Part shown: positions 59,091 to 64,000 of the stretch, piece by piece
How positions within the stretch are numbered: the first letter of the stretch is position 1
Layout: every line of letters starts with the position of its first letter
DNA from: Gammaproteobacteria bacterium
GTDB lineage: Bacteria; Pseudomonadota; Gammaproteobacteria; Steroidobacterales; Steroidobacteraceae
Length of the DNA stretch: 64,000 nt
Reading direction: 5' to 3'
NCBI GenBank assembly: GCA_028293745.1
Contig: JAQGOF010000039.1
Location: 32,862-96,861 of the forward strand
Notes under the pieces: generated by a model
Databases searched by the model: none
Seen by the model: the letters and a program-made list of their open reading frames with translations, nothing else
What the model was told of the DNA's origin: nothing
Program-made: the position numbers and the translations under genes

Positions 59091-59525
59091 ATGGGTCTGA
59101 CACCATTTCACATCGCCGTGCAGGTGCGCGACATCGGCGAGGCACGACATTTTTATACGACGATCCTCGGCTGTTCGGAGGGGCGCAGTTCGGCGCAGTG
59201 GGTTGATTTCAACCTGTTCGGCCATCAGTTCGTGTGTCACTTGAATCCGGCCCTGGGACCGCAGGGGCGGATCCCTTCGCACTACAACCCGGTTGATGGC
59301 CACGGAGTGCCGGTGCCGCATTGCGGTGTGGTGTTGGAAATGGATGAGTGGCGCACGCTTGCGCACAGGCTCCAGCAACATCAAGTCAAATTCGTGATCG
59401 AGCCTTACGTGCGCTTCAAGGGCGAGCCGGGGGAGCAGGCCACCCTGTTCTTGCTGGATCCTTCCGGAAATGCCCTGGAATTCAAGGCGTTCAAGGACAT
59501 TGAGGCGCAGTTGTTCGCGACCTGA
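59091..59525 (+). CDS. VOC-family (glyoxalase/dioxygenase-like) protein
   Basis: A 144-aa vicinal-oxygen-chelate protein: FHIAVQVRDIGEARHFYTTI at the start and FLLDPSGNALEFKAF at the end, giving the His and Glu metal ligands. The start at 59091 is chosen because the fold begins there and CGGAG lies upstream; an ATG at 59034 would overlap the oxidoreductase gene. Reaction not determinable. Confidence 0.88.
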   Translation: MGLTPFHIAVQVRDIGEARHFYTTILGCSEGRSSAQWVDFNLFGHQFVCHLNPALGPQGRIPSHYNPVDGHGVPVPHCGVVLEMDEWRTLAHRLQQHQVKFVIEPYVRFKGEPGEQATLFLLDPSGNALEFKAFKDIEAQLFAT

Positions 59526-59703
59526 GCTGGCGCCTTCGCTGCAGGCTTACCGCAAGCACGCCCACCGTACACCCGCACCTGTATACCCGCTTGGCATGCA
59601 CCCGGTCGGCGTGCCCCCCACGCTGTATGCACCCGGAACAGCAGCCGGCGCGTTAACATACGATCAGGGGCCCCTAGGTCCCCCGGGGGTAGCGAGCACT
59701 AGA

Positions 59704-62700
59704 ATGGAAGAGCGCCAAGAGCAATCGGCCGATGGGCAGGGGGTGCCAGAGACAGGCCCCCTCGGGCCGGTCGATCTCGCGGATCGGGCCTTCCTGCCAT
59801 TCCCTGTGGTAGGAATCGGCGCATCCGCGGGCGGCGTCGAAGCGCTGGAAGCCTTTTTCGATGGCACCAGGGCTGACAGCGGGATGGCTTTCATCGTCGT
59901 TCAGCATCTCTCGCCCGAGCACCAGAGCCTGATGGCGGAGATCCTGAGCCGCCACACGTCTATGCCCGTGATCCAGATCCGGGACGGAATGGCCATAGCC
60001 GCGAATCATGTGTACGTCATTGCGCCGGGTTTTACGCTGACGCTTCAGCAAGGACACCTCCACTTGGGCGAACCGGTCGAGAAGCGGGGCCACCGGCGCC
60101 CAGTGGACGATTTCCTGCGCTCGCTCGCGGAAGAGCAGAAGGAGCGGGCGATCGCGGTCATTCTCTCGGGAACCGGGACAAATGGCACCGCTGGTGCCCA
60201 GGCCATCAAGGCGGCTGGTGGCATCTGCATAGCCCAGAATCCCGAGACCGCCGCGTTTCCCGGCATGCCGCGCAGCTTGATCCACGCGGGTTACGCGGAT
60301 CAGGTCCTCGCGCCCCGGGACATCCCTGCGGTCCTGCAGAAGTATGCGAGCCACCCGTACTTGGGTCCGGAACCGGATGGCCTTGACGGTGAGGAGTCGC
60401 TCGAGCGTGATCGGACGCACCTGCGTGAGGTGCTCGCAATTCTGCGCACACGTACTCGTCACGACTTCAGCGGCTATCGCAAGCCAACATTGCTCCGCCG
60501 GATTCAGCGGCGCATGGGGTTGAGCGAGGTGCCGACAATCGGTGAGTACGCCTCTGTTCTACGCGAAACCCCTGCGGAAGTCGCCGCGCTCTCCAACGAT
60601 CTGATGATCAATGTCACCGGGTTTTTCCGGGATCCGGAGGCTTGGGAAGCATTGCGTGCCGCCGTCATCGCTCCACTGGTGGCCTCGCAGAAGGACGATC
60701 AGCCCATTCGCGCCTGGGTTACGGCCTGCGCCAGTGGCGAGGAGCCGTACAGCCTCGCCATGTTGATAGCCGAAGAGGCGCGCGCCCAAGGCCGTCTCGA
60801 CAACCTTGAGGTCAAGATTTTCGCGACCGATACGGCCGACAAGTCGCTCGCCCTGGCGCGGGCCGGGGTCTATCCGGGCGGAATCGAGGGAGACCTGTCA
60901 CCCGAGCGGCTGGAGCGTTTTTTCGACAAGGACGAGTACACCTACCGGATCAAGAAGGACATCCGCGACATGGTGGTGTTCGCGCCGCAGGACGTGCTGC
61001 GCGATCCGCCGTTCTCGCGGGTGGATTTGTGCACCTGCCGCAATCTGCTCATCTATCTCGAGCCCGAGACGCAGCGCCGTGTGATCTCCCTGCTGCATTT
61101 CTCGCTACGGGATGGCGGCTACATGTTCCTCGGCAATACGGAGACCTTTGGCGGCTCGGAGCATCTGTTCGAGCTGGTCAGCAAGAGATGGCGCATCTAT
61201 CGCCGGACGGGCACTGCCCAGCATCGGTTTGCGGAGGTCCCGAGTTTCGCCAGTTTCGCCGTGCGCGCTCCGGACGATACGGTGCGGATGTTGGAGACTC
61301 CAACGCTTGCCGCCAGCCGCCCGTCTGCGACACTCATGTTGCAAAGGGCGTTGCTCGAGCGCTATGGGCCACCAACCGTGGTAGTCGATCGGACGGATCA
61401 GATCATGTACTTTCACGGCGCAACGGATGCTTTCCTCCAACATCCCGTTGGTGAGCCGACACGTGACCTGCTCCAGCTCGTACGGCCCTCTCTGCGCATG
61501 GCAGTGAGGAGTGCGTTACGCACGGCCACGCGCGAAAACCAGCCATCCCAGGCGCAGGCGGAAATGGGCGAGCCGCCGGGCAGCTCCCGCACCGTCGAAG
61601 TGACCGCCGAGCCGGTCATTCAGGGCAAGTCGCCCGAATACTTCATGGTCAGTTTCCGCGTGGTGTCCGGCCCAGGGGCGCAGAGCCAACTGGCCGGGAG
61701 TGACGCCGCGGGCCAAGCGGTACTCAGGGCGCAACCAGAAGAATCGCCTGTGGGCGAGGCCGTCGCCGAGATCCGGACGCTGCGGCGGGAGTTGCAGAAC
61801 ACCATCGAAGCGTTCGAGGCGACCAGCGAAGAGCTCAAAGCCTCCAACGAGGAAGCAACCTCGATCAACGAGGAGCTGCAAAGCAGCAACGAGGAGTTGG
61901 AGACTGGCAAGGAAGAGTTGCAGTCGGTCAACGAGGAGTTGACTACCGTCAACAGCCAGCTGCAGACGAAGATCGCGCAGTTGGAAGCGACGACCAACGA
62001 TCTGGCGAACCTGCTCAGCAGTACGGACATCGCGGTCGTGTTCCTCGATTCCGACTTCCGGGTGCGGCGCTTCACGCCGGCGGTGAGCGACCTGTTGGAA
62101 CTGATCGAATCGGACATCGGCCGCCGTATCACGGACCTTGCGCAGAAATTCACCGACGGCAACCTGCTGGTCGATGCGCACAGCGTGCTGCAAAGACTCG
62201 TTCCGGTCGAGCGGGAGGTGCGCAGTCACAGCGGCCGATGGTACCTGCGCCGGACGCTTCCGTACCGGACTGCTGAGAACCGCATCGAAGGCGTGGTGAT
62301 CACCTTTGTGGATGTGGGTGCCCGCAAGCGGGCCGAGCAGGAGATCCTGGCGGCCCATGAGCGCGTGCAGGCGGTGTTGGAGCAAATGCCCATGGCCATT
62401 TTGATCACACAGGCTCCTTCCGGCCGCCTGATGTTTGCAAATCGACAGGCGGAGGCTCTGTTCCCGAATGTGGCCGGGGGGATTCCGCAGCAGGATCGTG
62501 ACGCGCCCGCTCTGCTTGTAATCCAGGGCCGCCATGCGGGAGGCAGGGCGTATCGGCCAGAGGAGTGGCCGCTTGCACGTTCGCTCGCGAGAAATGAGGT
62601 GATCACTGACGAGGAGGTCGAAGTAACGAACCCCGCCGGCGAGACGAGAATACTGTCAGTCAGCGCATCGCCCGTACGCGATGCCAGCGGAGTTACTGTC

Positions 62701-64000
62701 GCCGCGGTGGGGGCTTTCTCGGACATTACGCAGCGAAAGACCACCGCGGGCGCGCTGCGCGATGCCGAGGAGCGCGTCCGTCTCTTTGTGGAGAAAGCAA
62801 CTGACTTCGCGATCATCTTCACCGATCCTGACCGGAAAGTCATGGTCTGGAACACGGGTGCAGCTCGCATGTTCGGTTGGACACGGGACGAAATCGTCGG
62901 CCGGCCCATCGACACCCTGTTCACCGCGGAGGATCGGGCTCTGGGAACGCCCCGCAGCGAATTACAGCAGGCCGCGCAGACTGGGCGTGCCGCAGATGAA
63001 AGGTGGCATATCCGCAAGGATGGCTCTCGATTCTGGGCGAGCAGCGTTCTCGCCTCGTTGGGACCCTCCGCGGATGGGCGCGGTGGTTTCGTCAAATTCA
63101 TGCGCGATGCAACCGAGCACAAACTGACCGAAGACCAGCTGTATGCCGCCACGGTGGCCGCCAAGAACGCGCAGGCCGAAGCGGTCAGCGCGAACAAGTC
63201 GAAGGATGAGTTCATCTCGACGGTGAGTCACGAGCTGCGCACGCCTCTCAACACGATCCGTTTGTGGACGCGAATGCTGCAGTCCGACAAGTTGCCGGAC
63301 AGCGACCGGCTGGAAGGCATCCGGATGATCGAGCGTGCAGCGATCGCACAACAGCAGTTGGTCGACGATCTTCTGGACGTGTCCCGGATCGCCTCCGGTA
63401 AGCTGCGTCTCACGCTGCGCGAGACGCGCCTGGCCGGCTCCATCCAGGATGCTGTCGAGGCAGTGCGCCCGGTGAGCGAGAATCGGGGAATCCACTTCAG
63501 CTCGCAAATATCGGACGATATCGGCATCGTCCGCGCCGACCCCGACCGGATTCAACAGATTGTGTGGAATCTGTTGAGCAACGCAGTCAAGTTCACTCCC
63601 TCGGGTGGCCGTGTCGAAGTTGTCGCGCGCCGCGATCGGGACGCCGTGGAAATCAAAGTCACTGACACGGGTATCGGCATTCGCAAGGAATTTCTCGCGC
63701 ACGTGTTCGACCGCTTCCGTCAAGCCGAGGCGGGCGCCGCGCGCAGCCACGGTGGCCTCGGGCTTGGGCTTGCCATTGCCAAGCAACTGGCGGAGCTGCA
63801 CCGTGGCAGCATTGAAGCCAACAGCGAAGGCGAAGGTCACGGGACGACGTTCACGGTGCGCATGCCGCTTCCCGGCAGGTCCGGGTCACCGGAGGATCCT
63901 ACTGCAGAAATAAGAAACCCTGGTGAGGGACTCAGTGGGGCTCACATTCTCCTCGTTGAGGACGAGGCCGGCGCGCGCGATACGACACGCCGGCTTCTAC
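59704..64000 (+). CDS. CheB-CheR-PAS-histidine kinase-receiver hybrid, 3' end outside window
   Basis: At least 1432 residues without a stop. Order: CheB methylesterase domain (36-215; GIGASAGG Ser41, VQHL His68, SGTGTNGT with Asn160 where CheB has Asp); CheR methyltransferase (about 245-500; VTACASGEEPYSLAML SAM loop, LCTCRNLLIY); a PAS-like region; a long Glu/Asn/Ser coiled coil (about 685-765); three PAS domains (to about 1140); HisKA with VSHELRTPLN (His1176); HATPase (NLLSNAVKF, GGLGLGLAIAKQL); and the start of a receiver (ILLVEDEAGA). No membrane helix is seen, so it is a cytosolic sensor. ATG 59704 lacks a strong ribosome site. No chemotaxis genes are nearby. Confidence 0.93.
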   Translation, partial: MEERQEQSADGQGVPETGPLGPVDLADRAFLPFPVVGIGASAGGVEALEAFFDGTRADSGMAFIVVQHLSPEHQSLMAEILSRHTSMPVIQIRDGMAIAANHVYVIAPGFTLTLQQGHLHLGEPVEKRGHRRPVDDFLRSLAEEQKERAIAVILSGTGTNGTAGAQAIKAAGGICIAQNPETAAFPGMPRSLIHAGYADQVLAPRDIPAVLQKYASHPYLGPEPDGLDGEESLERDRTHLREVLAILRTRTRHDFSGYRKPTLLRRIQRRMGLSEVPTIGEYASVLRETPAEVAALSNDLMINVTGFFRDPEAWEALRAAVIAPLVASQKDDQPIRAWVTACASGEEPYSLAMLIAEEARAQGRLDNLEVKIFATDTADKSLALARAGVYPGGIEGDLSPERLERFFDKDEYTYRIKKDIRDMVVFAPQDVLRDPPFSRVDLCTCRNLLIYLEPETQRRVISLLHFSLRDGGYMFLGNTETFGGSEHLFELVSKRWRIYRRTGTAQHRFAEVPSFASFAVRAPDDTVRMLETPTLAASRPSATLMLQRALLERYGPPTVVVDRTDQIMYFHGATDAFLQHPVGEPTRDLLQLVRPSLRMAVRSALRTATRENQPSQAQAEMGEPPGSSRTVEVTAEPVIQGKSPEYFMVSFRVVSGPGAQSQLAGSDAAGQAVLRAQPEESPVGEAVAEIRTLRRELQNTIEAFEATSEELKASNEEATSINEELQSSNEELETGKEELQSVNEELTTVNSQLQTKIAQLEATTNDLANLLSSTDIAVVFLDSDFRVRRFTPAVSDLLELIESDIGRRITDLAQKFTDGNLLVDAHSVLQRLVPVEREVRSHSGRWYLRRTLPYRTAENRIEGVVITFVDVGARKRAEQEILAAHERVQAVLEQMPMAILITQAPSGRLMFANRQAEALFPNVAGGIPQQDRDAPALLVIQGRHAGGRAYRPEEWPLARSLARNEVITDEEVEVTNPAGETRILSVSASPVRDASGVTVAAVGAFSDITQRKTTAGALRDAEERVRLFVEKATDFAIIFTDPDRKVMVWNTGAARMFGWTRDEIVGRPIDTLFTAEDRALGTPRSELQQAAQTGRAADERWHIRKDGSRFWASSVLASLGPSADGRGGFVKFMRDATEHKLTEDQLYAATVAAKNAQAEAVSANKSKDEFISTVSHELRTPLNTIRLWTRMLQSDKLPDSDRLEGIRMIERAAIAQQQLVDDLLDVSRIASGKLRLTLRETRLAGSIQDAVEAVRPVSENRGIHFSSQISDDIGIVRADPDRIQQIVWNLLSNAVKFTPSGGRVEVVARRDRDAVEIKVTDTGIGIRKEFLAHVFDRFRQAEAGAARSHGGLGLGLAIAKQLAELHRGSIEANSEGEGHGTTFTVRMPLPGRSGSPEDPTAEIRNPGEGLSGAHILLVEDEAGARDTTRRLL

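Noticed and set aside
59526..59703. Palindromic GC-rich text (AGGGGCCCCT and CCCCCGGGGG) before the CheB-CheR hybrid
   Set aside because: Could be a weak terminator of the VOC gene, but there is no T-tract and arms are too short for a firm call.
61516..62535. Minus-strand open frame with Leu-Gln-Leu repeats
   Set aside because: The repeats are the antisense of the coiled coil in the CheB-CheR hybrid, which explains them fully.

Overview
The window is GC-rich, densely coded chromosomal DNA from a gammaproteobacterium. The best placement evidence is the run queG / nnrD-tsaE-amidase-mutL-miaA-hfq-hflX-hflK-hflC-DUF2065-purA, a classic gammaproteobacterial gene order. The large TonB receptor next to a TPR-sulfotransferase, together with many oxidoreductases, resembles Steroidobacter/Nevskia-type lineages. 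That genus-level placement is inference only.

Layout. (1) 1-11167: the 3' part of a sensor histidine kinase faces a minus-strand operon of an MlaA-type lipoprotein, a membrane fusion protein and two RND pumps. The second RND pump is fused in frame to its outer-membrane factor. A TMEM175-type channel gene is divergent to this operon. (2) 11168-19204: a gene-poor stretch ending in tRNA-Glu(CTC), then pcnB, a deoxynucleoside kinase, panB, panC, queG (minus), nnrD and tsaE. (3) 19234-28708: the housekeeping amidase-mutL-miaA-hfq-hflX-hflKC-purA block. (4) 28705-31781: a GT-C glycosyltransferase, an M48 protease and a small DUF1328 protein. (5) 32190-42675: a TonB-dependent receptor followed by six tightly coupled genes: TPR-sulfotransferase, exported alpha/beta hydrolase, exported ammonia-lyase homologue without the MIO triad, PhnD-like binding protein, fatty-acid desaturase-type enzyme and MHS transporter. 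(6) 42597-44757: a hipBA toxin-antitoxin island with five copies of one palindromic operator, flanked by a roughly 100-bp imperfect repeat of the 3' end of the neighbouring enolase-family gene. (7) 44667-54576: enolase-family enzyme, LysR regulator, dimethylglycine/sarcosine-type dehydrogenase, betaine-homocysteine-type methyltransferase, and a periplasmic molybdenum hydroxylase with its triheme cytochrome c. (8) 54539-57620: an intact FGGY sugar kinase downstream of a decayed sugar ABC operon made of gene fragments, one joined to a truncated NtrC. (9) 57890-64000: a DAO-type oxidoreductase, a VOC protein and a very large CheB-CheR-PAS-histidine-kinase-REC hybrid running off the window.

How the parts may work together. 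Regions 5 and 7 read as catabolic or uptake modules for organic, probably N-methylated or aromatic, compounds. Outer-membrane uptake (TonB receptor) would feed periplasmic processing (hydrolase, lyase homologue, Mo hydroxylase with cytochrome), then inner-membrane import (MHS) and cytosolic oxidation and demethylation. The best candidate for something undescribed is the 34901-42675 operon with the MIO-less exported lyase homologue. The RND-OMF fusion pump, the hipBA island with duplicated enolase end, and the mosaic of ABC-operon fragments are the other structures worth a second look. All functions are read from sequence motifs; no database search was possible.
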